A stretch of DNA of 64,000 nucleotides from an uncultured Treponema sp. (GTDB lineage Bacteria > Spirochaetota > Spirochaetia > Treponematales > Treponemataceae): positions 56,612-120,611 of the forward strand of contig CAMKEG010000008.1 of NCBI GenBank assembly GCA_946411505.1. The letters are read 5' to 3'. Below, piece by piece: positions 39,144 to 48,378 of the stretch. A program made the translations under genes and the position numbers. The notes beneath the pieces are model-generated. The model was not told where the DNA came from. It saw nothing but the letters and a program-made list of their open reading frames with translations, and ran no database searches. Every line of letters begins with the position of its first letter. The first letter of the stretch is position 1.

Positions 39144-41132
39144 CTAGTCCAGCTCGTCGATCTCAGAAAGCCAGAGCGCGCAGCTTGCGTCGCTGGGCAT
39201 TCTCCAGTCGCCGCGCGGCGAAAGGCTTACCGTTCCAACTTTGGCTCCGTCGGGCATGCACGAGCGCTTGAACTGCTGGGAGAAAAACCTGGAGTAAAAT
39301 GTTTTGAGCCATTTTTTTATTTCGGCCTTTGAAAAGCGCGGCGAGTTTTGGTCTTGCGAACGATTGTCGTCCGCCGCTTTTTCAAAAGCTTTTTTTGCCA
39401 AAAAGTAAATTTTCGCCGGGGCCATTCCGTAGCGGACGACGTTGTACAAGAAAAAGTCGTGCAATTCGTAAGGGCCCACAAGCTCTTCTGTTTTTTGGGA
39501 AATTTTTCCGTTTGTCGGTGGAAGAAGTTCCGGGCTTACGGGCGTGTTCAAAACGTCCAAAAGCGCTTCCTTGAATTTTGGGCTTTGCGCGCTTTCCGCT
39601 TCCCACTCCACCAAATGGCGCACAAGAGTTTTTGGAATCGAAGCGTTCACTCCGTACATAGACATGTGGTCGCCGTTGTAAGTGCACCAGCCCAAGGCCA
39701 GCTCCGAAAGGTCGCCGGTTCCGATGACGATTCCGCCGGTCTTGTTTGAAAGGTCCATCAATATTTGCGTGCGCTCGCGCGCCTGCGAGTTTTCGTAGGT
39801 AACGTCGTGAACGCCTTCGTCCTGCCCAATGTCTAAAAAATGCTGTCGAACCGCGGCGGCTATAGAAACTTCCTTTAACGAAACGCCCGCTTCCTTTGCA
39901 AGCGAAAGCGCGTTTTGGTAAGTCCGGTCGGTCGTTCCAAAGCCGGGCATCGTCACCGCCAAGATTCCCTTTCTCTCCAGCTTGCAAAGGTCAAAGGCGC
40001 GGCAAGTCACAAGCAAGGCCAAAGTCGAGTCCAAGCCGCCGCTTAGGCCGATGACGGCGCTCTTGCAATTTATGTGGCGCAAGCGCTTGGCAAGGCCCTG
40101 GGCCTGCAAGTTGATCACTTCCTGGCAGCGCTCTCCGCGCGCCTTGCTGTCCGACGGAACAAAGGGCCGCGCGTCCACGCTCCTGTAAAAGAAGGGCGTC
40201 TTGTCGTAGTCAAGCTCCTTTAGGCTTACAGGAATTTCTAGGTAGGCGCTTGCGTCTTTTGCGGCGGCTTGGCTTTGTCCAAAAGTCGTGGTCTTTGCTC
40301 GTTCGGCTTCCAAAAGGTTTAGGTCGATGTCGGCGTAAATTATTTCTTTTTGGAAGAGCTCGCTCTGCGCCAAAATCTTTCCGTTCTCAGAAATCAAGTT
40401 GTGGCCGGCAAAAACCATGTCCTGGCTGGACTCGTCTTGGCTTGCGTCCGCGTAAATGTAGGAGCAAAAAAGACGCGCCGAGGTTGACGCGCACAAAAGC
40501 CTTCTGTATTCGGCCTTTCCGATTGTTTCGTTTGAGGCCGAAAGGTTTGCTATTATGTTGGCTCCGTTCAGCGCGTGGCGGGTGGATGGCGGGTTTGGCG
40601 CCCACAAGTCTTCGCAAATCTCAAAGGCGATTTTAGCCGGGGAATTTTCCGGGCAAATCATTATGTTCGTTCCAAAGGGAACGGCCGGATTTTTTTCAGA
40701 CAAGTAAAGGCTTTCAACAACTTCCGCCGCGGGAGCCTGACAAAATTGGCGGCGCTCGTAAAACTCGGCGTAGTTTGGGATAAAGGATTTTGGAATTAGC
40801 GCAAGGATTTTTCCTTTAAACAAAATCGCCGCCGCGTTGTAAATCGCTCCGTCCTTCTTTACCGGAAGGCCTACGGCTATGACCGCCTTAAGGCCGCTTG
40901 TTTCCTTTGCGATTCTTTCACATTCATTTGCGGCCGCCTTTAAAAGATTTTCCTGAAAGAACAAGTCTCCGCAAGTGTAGCCGGTCACGCAAAGTTCCGG
41001 GAATACGACGAGACTCGCGTCCTTTGCCTCGGCCTGGTTCGCCGCGGTGATGATGCGCTCAGAATTATAGGCGGGGTCCGCCACCTTTAGGTCAACGCTG
41101 GCAGCCGCCGCGCGAAAGTATCCGTAGTTCAT
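39144..41132 (-). CDS. nadE: Glutamine-dependent NAD+ synthetase
   Basis: The protein has an N-terminal nitrilase-type glutaminase domain with catalytic Glu in VVFPELCVTGYTCGD, Lys in LALIPKSFIPNY and Cys in AFEICEDLWAPNPPS. A C-terminal NH3-dependent synthetase domain has the PPi loop GLSGGLDSTLAL, then GFGTTDRTYQNA and GTGDLSELALGW. It makes NAD+ from deamido-NAD using glutamine. Alternative ATGs are at 41168, 41141 and 41132. I chose 41132 (MNYGYFRAAAAS, 662 residues) because homologues begin here and a TATGAT box lies at 41150-41145. The gene is divergent from tyrS. Confidence 0.93.
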   Translation of the reverse strand: MNYGYFRAAAASVDLKVADPAYNSERIITAANQAEAKDASLVVFPELCVTGYTCGDLFFQENLLKAAANECERIAKETSGLKAVIAVGLPVKKDGAIYNAAAILFKGKILALIPKSFIPNYAEFYERRQFCQAPAAEVVESLYLSEKNPAVPFGTNIMICPENSPAKIAFEICEDLWAPNPPSTRHALNGANIIANLSASNETIGKAEYRRLLCASTSARLFCSYIYADASQDESSQDMVFAGHNLISENGKILAQSELFQKEIIYADIDLNLLEAERAKTTTFGQSQAAAKDASAYLEIPVSLKELDYDKTPFFYRSVDARPFVPSDSKARGERCQEVINLQAQGLAKRLRHINCKSAVIGLSGGLDSTLALLVTCRAFDLCKLERKGILAVTMPGFGTTDRTYQNALSLAKEAGVSLKEVSIAAAVRQHFLDIGQDEGVHDVTYENSQARERTQILMDLSNKTGGIVIGTGDLSELALGWCTYNGDHMSMYGVNASIPKTLVRHLVEWEAESAQSPKFKEALLDVLNTPVSPELLPPTNGKISQKTEELVGPYELHDFFLYNVVRYGMAPAKIYFLAKKAFEKAADDNRSQDQNSPRFSKAEIKKWLKTFYSRFFSQQFKRSCMPDGAKVGTVSLSPRGDWRMPSDASCALWLSEIDELD

Positions 41133-41150
41133 AAGATTCATTCTATCATA

Positions 41151-41179
41151 TTGAAAAGAATCATTCAATCTGATAATAT
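41151..41179 (+). promoter_or_regulatory. tyrS promoter
   Basis: TTGAAA (41151-41156), 17 bp, TAATAT (41174-41179). The -10 box ends 7 nt before the ATG at 41187, the same distance as in lon and clpB. Confidence 0.65.
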
Positions 41180-41186
41180 TGCTGTC

Positions 41187-42410
41187 ATGACATTATTTGA
41201 AGATTTAAAATGGCGTGGTTTGATTAAGGATGTCGCGGGAGAGGAAAGCGACTTGCAAAAAGTTTTGGACGGAAAGCCCTTCGCGTTTTATTGGGGAACC
41301 GATCCCACCGCGGACAGCCTTCACCTTGGCCATTATTCATCTTTGTGCATGGCCAAGCGCTTGGCCAACGCTGGCCATCATCCCGTTCTTTTGTGCGGCG
41401 GCGCGACCGGCCGCATCGGAGACCCGCGCCCCACAGCCGAGCGCGAAATCATCAGCGAAGAAGCCGTCAACGCCAACATCAACGGAATCCGCTCTCAAAT
41501 CCAGGCGCTCGTTCCCGGAGCGGAATTGGTGGACAACTACGACTGGTGGAAGGGCCGCTCCTTTTTGGACACCCTGCGCGACATCGGAAAATACGTCAGC
41601 CTTAACTACATGCTGGACAAGGACATAATCCGCCGCCGTTTGGAGACCGGAATCACATTCGCCGAATTCTCCTACATGCTTTTGCAGGGCTTTGACTTTG
41701 TCCACCTTTTCCAGGAAAAAAACTGCGTAATGCAAGTGGCAGGAAGCGACCAGTGGGGCAACATCACCACAGGCGTAGACCTTATCCGAAAAATGCTCGA
41801 CAAGCAGGCCTACGCCTTTACGATGCCCTTGATTCTTGACGCCAGCGGAAAAAAGTTCGGCAAGAGCGAAGGAAACGCGCTTTGGCTTGACAAGACAAAG
41901 ACCAGCGCCTACCAGATTTACCAGCACCTTTACAATTCCGACGACACAAAAGTTGTCGAATACCTCAAGGTCTTCACCTTCCTTCCGCGCGAAAAAATCG
42001 AAGAAATCGCCGCCCAGCAAAAGGCCGCTCCCGAAACTCGCATAGCCCAAAAGACTTTGGCCTACGAAGTCGTAAAGGACATTCACGGCGTTGAAGAGGC
42101 TGACAAGGCGGTGAGCGGAGCCAAAGCCGCCTTTAGCGGAGAAGGCAACAAGGACGACATGCCGACGGTCCAGCTTGAAAAGACTTTGATTCAAAACGGA
42201 ATCGGCGCGATCGACTTGTTCTTCGCGGCCAAAATAGGCGGCGCCTCAAAGGGCGACATCCGCCGCTTGATCCAACAAGGCGGCGCGGCGATTAACGCCA
42301 AAACTTTTGACGACGTAAAGCGCGTAGTAGGCGAGTCGGACTTGGACAAGGACGGCGAGCTGGTTTTGCGCGCCGGAAAGAAAAAGTTCGTCCGCGTGGT
42401 TTTCAAGTGA
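41187..42410 (+). CDS. tyrS: Tyrosyl-tRNA synthetase
   Basis: The 407-residue class I synthetase has the HIGH-type motif in PTADSLHLGHYSSL near residue 45, the Tyr-binding stretch YMLLQGFDF, QVAGSDQWGNITTG, and KFGKSEG near 230 (KMSKS equivalent). A C-terminal S4-like RNA-binding domain follows (DIRRLIQQGGAAINAKTF). Length fits the bacterial TyrS type. No ribosome-binding site is visible before the ATG. Confidence 0.97.
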   Translation: MTLFEDLKWRGLIKDVAGEESDLQKVLDGKPFAFYWGTDPTADSLHLGHYSSLCMAKRLANAGHHPVLLCGGATGRIGDPRPTAEREIISEEAVNANINGIRSQIQALVPGAELVDNYDWWKGRSFLDTLRDIGKYVSLNYMLDKDIIRRRLETGITFAEFSYMLLQGFDFVHLFQEKNCVMQVAGSDQWGNITTGVDLIRKMLDKQAYAFTMPLILDASGKKFGKSEGNALWLDKTKTSAYQIYQHLYNSDDTKVVEYLKVFTFLPREKIEEIAAQQKAAPETRIAQKTLAYEVVKDIHGVEEADKAVSGAKAAFSGEGNKDDMPTVQLEKTLIQNGIGAIDLFFAAKIGGASKGDIRRLIQQGGAAINAKTFDDVKRVVGESDLDKDGELVLRAGKKKFVRVVFK

Positions 42411-42481
42411 AAAAAACGCCTTGATTGACAGCCCGCGTGAGCGGGTTGTTGAATTCTTTCCTATATCAAAAGGTAGCGCAG

Positions 42482-42895
42482 CTACCTACCGTTCCTAAAC
42501 CAAGAGACGATTGTCTTAAAGAGCCAGACAAAGAAGTCCCTGATGACGTTCCAAACGCGCCTGACGGGACTTGGATTTCTCAAGGCGGCCAAGCGCTTGT
42601 AGCCTTCCATTAACTCCTCGTCGGTAAATTCCTTGCGCTGGTTGTTTTCCTCCAATTCCATTTCAAGCTGGCTTAATGGAGTCAAGTTGTCGATGATGTT
42701 GGCGTTTATGCTGGTCCAGCCAATCGCCTTGGCGGCCTCCAAGCGGCGCTCGCCGGCCACCAATTGATATTTTGAGTTGAGCGTTATTGGGTTAAGAAGG
42801 CCGTAGCGGCGCAGGCTGTCCTTTAAGTCTTCCAAATTTCCCAAATCTTTTCGGACGCGGCGCTTTACTTTTATGTCGCTTATGTTGACCAACAT
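42482..42895 (-). CDS. Stand-alone ParB-type CTP-binding domain with C-terminal membrane-like helix
   Basis: The 137-residue protein has the ParB N-terminal domain: LVNISDIKVKRRVRKD, LKDSLRRYGLLNPITL, the CTP-binding signature AGERRLEAAKAIG, and ENNQRKEFTDEELMEGYKRL. It stops where ParB would continue into the helix-turn-helix and has no DNA-binding domain. Instead residues 110-137 form a Trp/Phe/Arg-rich amphipathic segment (VWNVIRDFFVWLFKTIVSWF). GGAG lies 8 nt before the ATG. It begins 4 nt after the PBP1 stop, so the two are one operon. It may localise to the membrane with the cell-wall enzyme; function is otherwise unknown. Confidence 0.8.
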   Translation of the reverse strand: MLVNISDIKVKRRVRKDLGNLEDLKDSLRRYGLLNPITLNSKYQLVAGERRLEAAKAIGWTSINANIIDNLTPLSQLEMELEENNQRKEFTDEELMEGYKRLAALRNPSPVRRVWNVIRDFFVWLFKTIVSWFRNGR

Positions 42896-42899
42896 TTTT

Positions 42900-45482
42900 C
42901 TACTCCATCAAAGAATTGCCGTTTCCAAAATCGGAAAAGTCCAACTCATCCTCTTTTGGCGGCGCGTAGCGTTCGCTTTTTTCTATGATTGAATCCAAGT
43001 CCAAGTCAAGCTGCAAGTCGCTGTCGTCGATGAAGTCGTCAACGGTGAAGCCTGTTTGCAAAAGCGCGTCCTGAAGCATTTCTTCGGACCTTTTTTCGCT
43101 TCCAAAATTGCCGGAGCCGTGAACGTCGCAATAATCCTTGGGAACGTTGTTCGTCATGAACCAAAGGGCTATTTCTGAACAGCCTTCCACGCAAAGCTTT
43201 CCTGTCTCCGCGCAGACGTTAAGCTTGACCACGCCCTCTTCCGGCTGGTCCCAATCCTTGTAAGGCAAGCCCTTGTGAATCGCTTTCATAAAGTCGCCCC
43301 ACGGAGGTCCGGCCAAAGAGGCGCCGGTGCCGGACATTCCCATCGAGTTTCCGGGAGTGTCAAAGCCAAACCAGAATGCGGCTGTGTAGTAGGGGCTGTA
43401 GCCGATGGCCCATGCGTCGCCCCAGTTTTGCGTGGTTCCTGTCTTTCCGGCCATAGGCATTTGGAATTCCTGGCCTGTTTGCTTGTCCGTGTAAATGAAC
43501 TTGGAGCCTGTCGGGTCGCCCGTCGTCGAGCGGTCTATCAAGCTGGAGCGGTTTTGCGAGCCGAAGCGCAAGGTTCCAACGGTAAGGCTGTGCTCCATGA
43601 TTTTTGTCATTATGAAGGAGTTTTGCGGCGTAATCACTTGCGTCGGGTTTTTCATGTTGTTGTGGACGTCGCGGTCGATGTTTAGGATTATGTTTCCGTT
43701 TCTGTCTTCCACGGAACGAATGGCCGTAGGCGTTATGGCCTTTCCGCCGTTCGCGAAAATCGCGTAGGCCCTGGCCATCTCTATCGGGCGCACGGAAACC
43801 GTTCCCAAGCCCAGCGGGAATCCTGGAATGAAGGCTCGGCTCGGAAGCTCCTTTTGCGGAATTCCAAGCAAGGCCACCGCCCTGTCTATGGCCGCGTCAA
43901 AGCCGACTTTTTCCAAAAGCTTCAAGGCCGGAATGTTCAATGAAAGCGCCAAGGCCCTCCAAAGCAAGACGTTTCCGCGCCAGGCTCCGCCGTAATTGTT
44001 GGGAAGGTAGCTGCTTCCGTCTTTTGCCTTGAACTCGTAAGGCGCGTCAAGAATTTGAGTTGCGGCGTTGAAGTCGCTCGTGTCCATCGCCGCGCTGAAG
44101 TACAAGGGCTTGAAAGAGGAGCCCGGCTGCACCCGCGCCTGGCTCGCGCGGATGAACTGGTTGGATTGGTCAAACTTGCTTCCGCCTATAAGCGCCGTGA
44201 TGTAGCCTGTGTCGTTTTCAAGGTTGACCATCGTTCCTTCGATTGTGGTGGCCTTGGCTTTTTCTTGCGTCAAGCGGTTGGCCTTGTTGATGATGCCCAC
44301 CTTTAGGTTGTCGATTCCGAACATGAGGCTGGCGATGTCAATCAAGGGATTTAGCTTTGTCTGGAATTCCTTTGTCGCCGACGATTGGACCAGCTGCTTT
44401 GACATCTTGAGCCGCTTAAGGTTGAACATGAGCGTAATCAATTCGCTCATCGGAACATATGTGCTAAAGGCGCCCTTTTGCTTTGACGCCATTTGCGCCT
44501 TGTAGTTGGCGTTGGCGTTGGCGATTTGCTTTTCCATCAAAAGCTGCGCCGTCTGCAAGTGGTAGATGTTGCCGGTAGTGTTGACGGTAAGGCCGCTTGA
44601 ATAAATGTCGGCGTCTCCGTAAATCATTTCGCTCAGCTCGCGGCGAACGTATTCGCTGAACCAGGGCGCCTTGTCGTCGCGCATGAAGAAGGCCGACGTG
44701 TCGGTGCGCGAAAAGTCAAAGTTGAGCCAATATTCGTCAAAGGAGTCGTCCGCCTCTTTTTGCGTGATGTAGCCTTCGCTGACCATCGCGCGCAAGACGT
44801 CCTTTTGCCTGTCCATCGCGCGGTTGGGGTGCTCGAAGGGATTGTAAAATGCCGGGTTTGAAAGCTGGATTACAAGAATCGCCGACTCGGCCGGCGTGAT
44901 GCGGCGCGCGTCGTGGCCAAAGTAATATTTGCTGGCCGCGTTGACGCCGTAAGTTCCTCCGCCAAAGTAAACGCGGTTAAGGTAAAGCTCCAAGATTTCA
45001 TTTTTGGAATAGCGGCGCTCCATCTGGATGGCCCACCACAGTTCCTTTAGCTTTCGCAAAATCGACATTTCCTTTCTGTCGCAATACAAGGTTCCGGCGA
45101 TTTGCTGGGTTAGGGTGGAACCTCCGCCAAGCGAGCTTCTTGTCAAAACGCCGACGACGGCGCGGAAAATGGCCCTGGCGCTAAAGCCCTTGTGCTCGTA
45201 GAAGATTCGGTCCTCGCGGGTCAAAAGCGAGTCCTTCATGTGCTGGGGAATTTCTATCAAGCTGATGATTTCGCGCCGTTCCTCCGAAGTGAACTCGGTG
45301 ATGAGCTCGCCGTTTATGTCAAGAATTTTTGTAGGAAGCGCCGTCGTGAATTCCGTAAAATTTTCGGTGTTGACCGTGTCGGCCGTTCTGGCAAGTCCAA
45401 GGCCAAGGCAGGCGCCTGTAATAAGGGCGGCCGCCATAAAAAGCGATCCGATGACTTTTGTTGACGTTTTAATCAGCAACAT
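42900..45482 (-). CDS. Bifunctional penicillin-binding protein, PBP1A type
   Basis: The 860-residue protein has an N-terminal membrane anchor (VIGSLFMAAALITGACLGLGL) and a GT51 glycosyltransferase domain with LLTREDRIFYEHKGF, GGSTLTQQIAGTLY and LELYLNRVYFG. A linker follows, then a transpeptidase domain with active-site SSFK (QPGSSFKPLYF), SLN in ALSLNIPALK and KTGTTQNWGDAW. The C-terminal 100 residues are acidic with a cluster of cysteines (NVCAETGKLCVEGC). It polymerises and crosslinks peptidoglycan in the periplasm. It heads an operon with the ParB-like gene. Confidence 0.94.
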   Translation of the reverse strand: MLLIKTSTKVIGSLFMAAALITGACLGLGLARTADTVNTENFTEFTTALPTKILDINGELITEFTSEERREIISLIEIPQHMKDSLLTREDRIFYEHKGFSARAIFRAVVGVLTRSSLGGGSTLTQQIAGTLYCDRKEMSILRKLKELWWAIQMERRYSKNEILELYLNRVYFGGGTYGVNAASKYYFGHDARRITPAESAILVIQLSNPAFYNPFEHPNRAMDRQKDVLRAMVSEGYITQKEADDSFDEYWLNFDFSRTDTSAFFMRDDKAPWFSEYVRRELSEMIYGDADIYSSGLTVNTTGNIYHLQTAQLLMEKQIANANANYKAQMASKQKGAFSTYVPMSELITLMFNLKRLKMSKQLVQSSATKEFQTKLNPLIDIASLMFGIDNLKVGIINKANRLTQEKAKATTIEGTMVNLENDTGYITALIGGSKFDQSNQFIRASQARVQPGSSFKPLYFSAAMDTSDFNAATQILDAPYEFKAKDGSSYLPNNYGGAWRGNVLLWRALALSLNIPALKLLEKVGFDAAIDRAVALLGIPQKELPSRAFIPGFPLGLGTVSVRPIEMARAYAIFANGGKAITPTAIRSVEDRNGNIILNIDRDVHNNMKNPTQVITPQNSFIMTKIMEHSLTVGTLRFGSQNRSSLIDRSTTGDPTGSKFIYTDKQTGQEFQMPMAGKTGTTQNWGDAWAIGYSPYYTAAFWFGFDTPGNSMGMSGTGASLAGPPWGDFMKAIHKGLPYKDWDQPEEGVVKLNVCAETGKLCVEGCSEIALWFMTNNVPKDYCDVHGSGNFGSEKRSEEMLQDALLQTGFTVDDFIDDSDLQLDLDLDSIIEKSERYAPPKEDELDFSDFGNGNSLME

Positions 45483-45493
45483 ATTTGCTTTCC

Positions 45494-47518
45494 TTAGTTT
45501 CCGCCGTTCTTGGTGTATTTTGCAAGGCCGCCCTGCTTGAGGATCGCGCGGCTTCGCTCGGACAAATCGTTTGTCGCAAGGATTGTCTTTCCGTTAAGCT
45601 CAATCTTAAACTCGCAGCCTGTTTCCAGCGCTTCACCTATATTGGTAAGTGAAAGGACGTCGCCCATCTTTATCGCGTCGTAGTCGGCGGGGTCTTCAAA
45701 GTTGAGCGGAATGATTCCGTAGTTAATCAGGTTGGCCTTGTGGATGCGCGCAAAGCTCTTTGTAAGAATCGCGCGCACTCCCAAATACATCGGGCCAAGA
45801 GCGGCGTGCTCGCGGCTTGAGCCTTGTCCGTAGTTCTCTCCGCCGACAACAATGCAGTCGGCGAAATTTGCCTTTTCGGCTCTCTCGTAAAATTCCGGGT
45901 CCAAGCGGGTAAGCGTGAATTTGCTTATCTCAGGAATGTTCGAGCGCAAGGGGAGCATCTTTGCTCCGGCCGGCATGATGTCGTCGGTGGAGACGTTGTC
46001 GCCGGCCTTTAGCGCCACAGGAAGCGTCAGGCTTGGCTTGTAGTCGCGGCAAGCGGGGCATGGCTTGATGTTGGGGCCGCGCAAAATTTCAACTTTGGCC
46101 GACTCGCTTTCAGGAAGCGGGGCGATGACCATTCCGCGGTCCCGCGCGGCTTCCAAAACGTCGGCGCTTGAAAGCCGGCCGTCGCCTCCGTCCAAAAGGC
46201 TTTGGCGGACTCCGGTCTTGTAGGCCGCGTCCTCATAGTCCAAGTCTTCGGCGCTTGTGAAAACGCCGTTAACGGCGCTTGCCGCGGCGGTCTCCGGGCT
46301 TACCAAGTATACGTTTGCGTCGGCGGTTCCGCTTCTGCCCTTGAAGTTTCGGTTGAATGTTCGCAATGTGACGCCTTGGCTGTTGGGCGCGAAGCCCTGG
46401 CCTATGCAGGGGCCGCAAGCCGATTCCAAAATTCTAAAGCCGGCCTTTATAAGGTCGCCCAAGATTCCGGCCTTTTCGGCCATCATCAAAGTGGCGCGGC
46501 TTCCGGGCGCGATTCCAGCCTCGACGCCGGGCGCGATTGTCTTTCCCTTTACGATGGCGGCCACGCTTTCCAAGTCGTCAAGCGAAGAGTTTGTGCAAGA
46601 GCCAATCACCACTTGCGTGACCGGCTGGCCCTTTAGGCTTTGTATTGAATTGATTACGTCCGGGTTGTGGGGGCAGGCGGCGAGCGGATGCAAGTCGTCC
46701 AAGTTTATTTCTATAATCTTGTCGTATGAGACGCCCTCGTCGGCCTTAAGCTCCTTCCAAGAAGAGCCGCGGCCCATCGACTCCAAGAATTTCTTTGTCT
46801 TTTGGTCGCTGGGGAATACGGAAGTCGTCGCGCCCAATTCCGCTCCCATGTTTGTGATTGTCGCTCTCTGGGGAACTGTAAGCGTCTCCACGCCGGGACC
46901 AAAGTATTCGTAGATGGCGAGCGTTCCGCCCTTTACGGTTTCGCGGCGAAGGACTTCCAAAATGATGTCCTTGGCTCCGACGCCTTTTTTTAAGGTTCCG
47001 GTCAATTTTACGCCAAAGATTTTTGGCATTGCAAGATGGAAGGCTCCGCCTCCCATCGCCACGGCAACGTCAAGGCCGCCCGCGCCAATCGCTATCATTC
47101 CGATTCCGCCGCCAGTCGGCGTGTGGCTGTCGGAGCCCAGCAAGGTTTTTCCTGGCGCGCCAAAGCATTCAAGGTGGACTTGGTGGCAAATGCCGTTTCC
47201 GGGACGGCTAAAGTAAAGGCCGTATTTGGCGGCGATGCTTTGAAGGTAGCGGTGGTCGTCCATGTTCTTGAAGTCTGTCTGCAGCGTGTTGTGGTCGACG
47301 TATGAGACCGAAAGCTCCGTCTTTACGCGCGGGATTCCGATTGTCTCAAACTGAAGGTATGTCATCGTGCCGGTCGCGTCCTGGGTCAGCGTCTGGTCGA
47401 TTTTTATCGCGATGTCCTTTCCGCGCTCAATCGGCTCTCCTTTTGTAAATTTAGTTTCCTTGCAAGCTTCGGGAACGATGTGTTCCTGCAAAATCTTTTC
47501 CGCCAATGTAAGAGCCAT
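45494..47518 (-). CDS. Aconitate hydratase, Aquifex-type
   Basis: From ATG 47518, with GGAGGCG before it, the protein has 674 residues. The Fe-S cluster cysteines are visible in VVIGSCTNSSLDD and ESACGPCIGQGF. Substrate-binding motifs include LLGSDSHTPTGGGIGM near residue 120 and, in the swivel domain, GGENYGQGSSREHAALGPMYLG. It interconverts citrate and isocitrate. The length and single-chain arrangement fit the small aconitase subgroup rather than the 890-residue AcnA or AcnB; a homoaconitase-like activity cannot be excluded. The downstream PBP1 gene starts 11 nt after its stop, so they may share a transcript. Confidence 0.87.
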   Translation of the reverse strand: MALTLAEKILQEHIVPEACKETKFTKGEPIERGKDIAIKIDQTLTQDATGTMTYLQFETIGIPRVKTELSVSYVDHNTLQTDFKNMDDHRYLQSIAAKYGLYFSRPGNGICHQVHLECFGAPGKTLLGSDSHTPTGGGIGMIAIGAGGLDVAVAMGGGAFHLAMPKIFGVKLTGTLKKGVGAKDIILEVLRRETVKGGTLAIYEYFGPGVETLTVPQRATITNMGAELGATTSVFPSDQKTKKFLESMGRGSSWKELKADEGVSYDKIIEINLDDLHPLAACPHNPDVINSIQSLKGQPVTQVVIGSCTNSSLDDLESVAAIVKGKTIAPGVEAGIAPGSRATLMMAEKAGILGDLIKAGFRILESACGPCIGQGFAPNSQGVTLRTFNRNFKGRSGTADANVYLVSPETAAASAVNGVFTSAEDLDYEDAAYKTGVRQSLLDGGDGRLSSADVLEAARDRGMVIAPLPESESAKVEILRGPNIKPCPACRDYKPSLTLPVALKAGDNVSTDDIMPAGAKMLPLRSNIPEISKFTLTRLDPEFYERAEKANFADCIVVGGENYGQGSSREHAALGPMYLGVRAILTKSFARIHKANLINYGIIPLNFEDPADYDAIKMGDVLSLTNIGEALETGCEFKIELNGKTILATNDLSERSRAILKQGGLAKYTKNGGN

Positions 47519-47545
47519 AAAGCGCCTCCAAATTTTTTGGAAACA

Positions 47546-47574
47546 ATTATAGTAAATTTTATGGAAGAATTCAA
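47546..47574 (-). promoter_or_regulatory. Promoter of the aconitase gene
   Basis: On the minus strand TTGAAT (47574-47569) and TATAAT (47551-47546) are 17 bp apart. Confidence 0.75.
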
Positions 47575-47616
47575 GGCGCTTGTTTTTTATGGGCTTTCGG
47601 TATACAATAAAACATT

Positions 47617-48378
47617 GTGGGAGCGAAATTGTTTTTAAAAAAAGCGTCTCTTTTAGCGCTCGGGCTCGCGTTTTTTTCTTGCAAAGGAAAAGTGGAGGTC
47701 GAGCTTGCGGACTCCACGCCTCTTTCCAAGGACGCCGCCGGCTTGAGCGCGGGAGCCCAATGGGCCTATGAAATCGAAGCCGGCCGCCTTGAAAAAAAAA
47801 TCGATTCCTTTGAGTCAATAAACAAGAACGTTCCCTTGCTTCCGCTTTCCCTGGTGGCCTTGGAGGCCGGTTTTCCGATGACGCCCGTTTATCCCGAGCT
47901 GGAAGGCTTTGGCAGCTTGGACACGTCCAACATTCAGGGCGAGCTTTTGGACACGATAAAGGGCTTTTGCCATGCCGTCCTTGACTACAGCGAAAGCTTC
48001 GACAAATATGAAAAATACCAGGCGGCGGACGCAAAAAAGAGCGAAGGCGAAAAAACTGGCGACGATGAAAAATCCAAGGAAAGCGCTAGCTCTGACGACT
48101 CCTCAAAAGTCGACGCCTTTTTTTACGAAAAGACGCTCTTTTCCTTGGCCCTTTTTTTGGCGGACAGCCGCGAGGCGGGCGTATTGAAATCCTTTGTGAT
48201 TGGCCGCCCCGTCGTAGGCGAGGAATTGATGGAAGTTCCCGTTCTTTGGACCGGCGAGAAAGAGATTTTATACAGCAAGTTGTTTCCAGTCCAAGACGGC
48301 GAAAGCTGGAAAATTCAGCAAATAGAAATTTATAGTTCGGAGGAAAAAGATGGAAGCGGCAAAACTGACAGGAATTGA
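47617..48378 (+). CDS. Lipoprotein with acidic insert, unknown function
   Basis: The start is probably GTG 47617, 8 nt after a TACAAT box (47603-47608) that lies 17 bp from TTGTTT (47580-47585). A TTG at 47629 with GGGAG before it is the alternative. The 253-residue product has a lipobox ending LAFFSC-K and a Lys/Glu/Ser-rich insert near residues 145-170. The rest is mixed alpha/beta (FFYEKTLFSLALFLADS, then PVVGEELMEVPVLWTGE). I do not recognise a family. The next gene starts 29 nt inside its end. Confidence 0.7.
   Translation: MGAKLFLKKASLLALGLAFFSCKGKVEVELADSTPLSKDAAGLSAGAQWAYEIEAGRLEKKIDSFESINKNVPLLPLSLVALEAGFPMTPVYPELEGFGSLDTSNIQGELLDTIKGFCHAVLDYSESFDKYEKYQAADAKKSEGEKTGDDEKSKESASSDDSSKVDAFFYEKTLFSLALFLADSREAGVLKSFVIGRPVVGEELMEVPVLWTGEKEILYSKLFPVQDGESWKIQQIEIYSSEEKDGSGKTDRN

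Noticed and set aside
47519..48034. N-terminal extension of the aconitase
   Set aside because: It overlaps the convergent-side lipoprotein gene and the aconitase promoter; the ATG at 47518 has a good ribosome-binding site.
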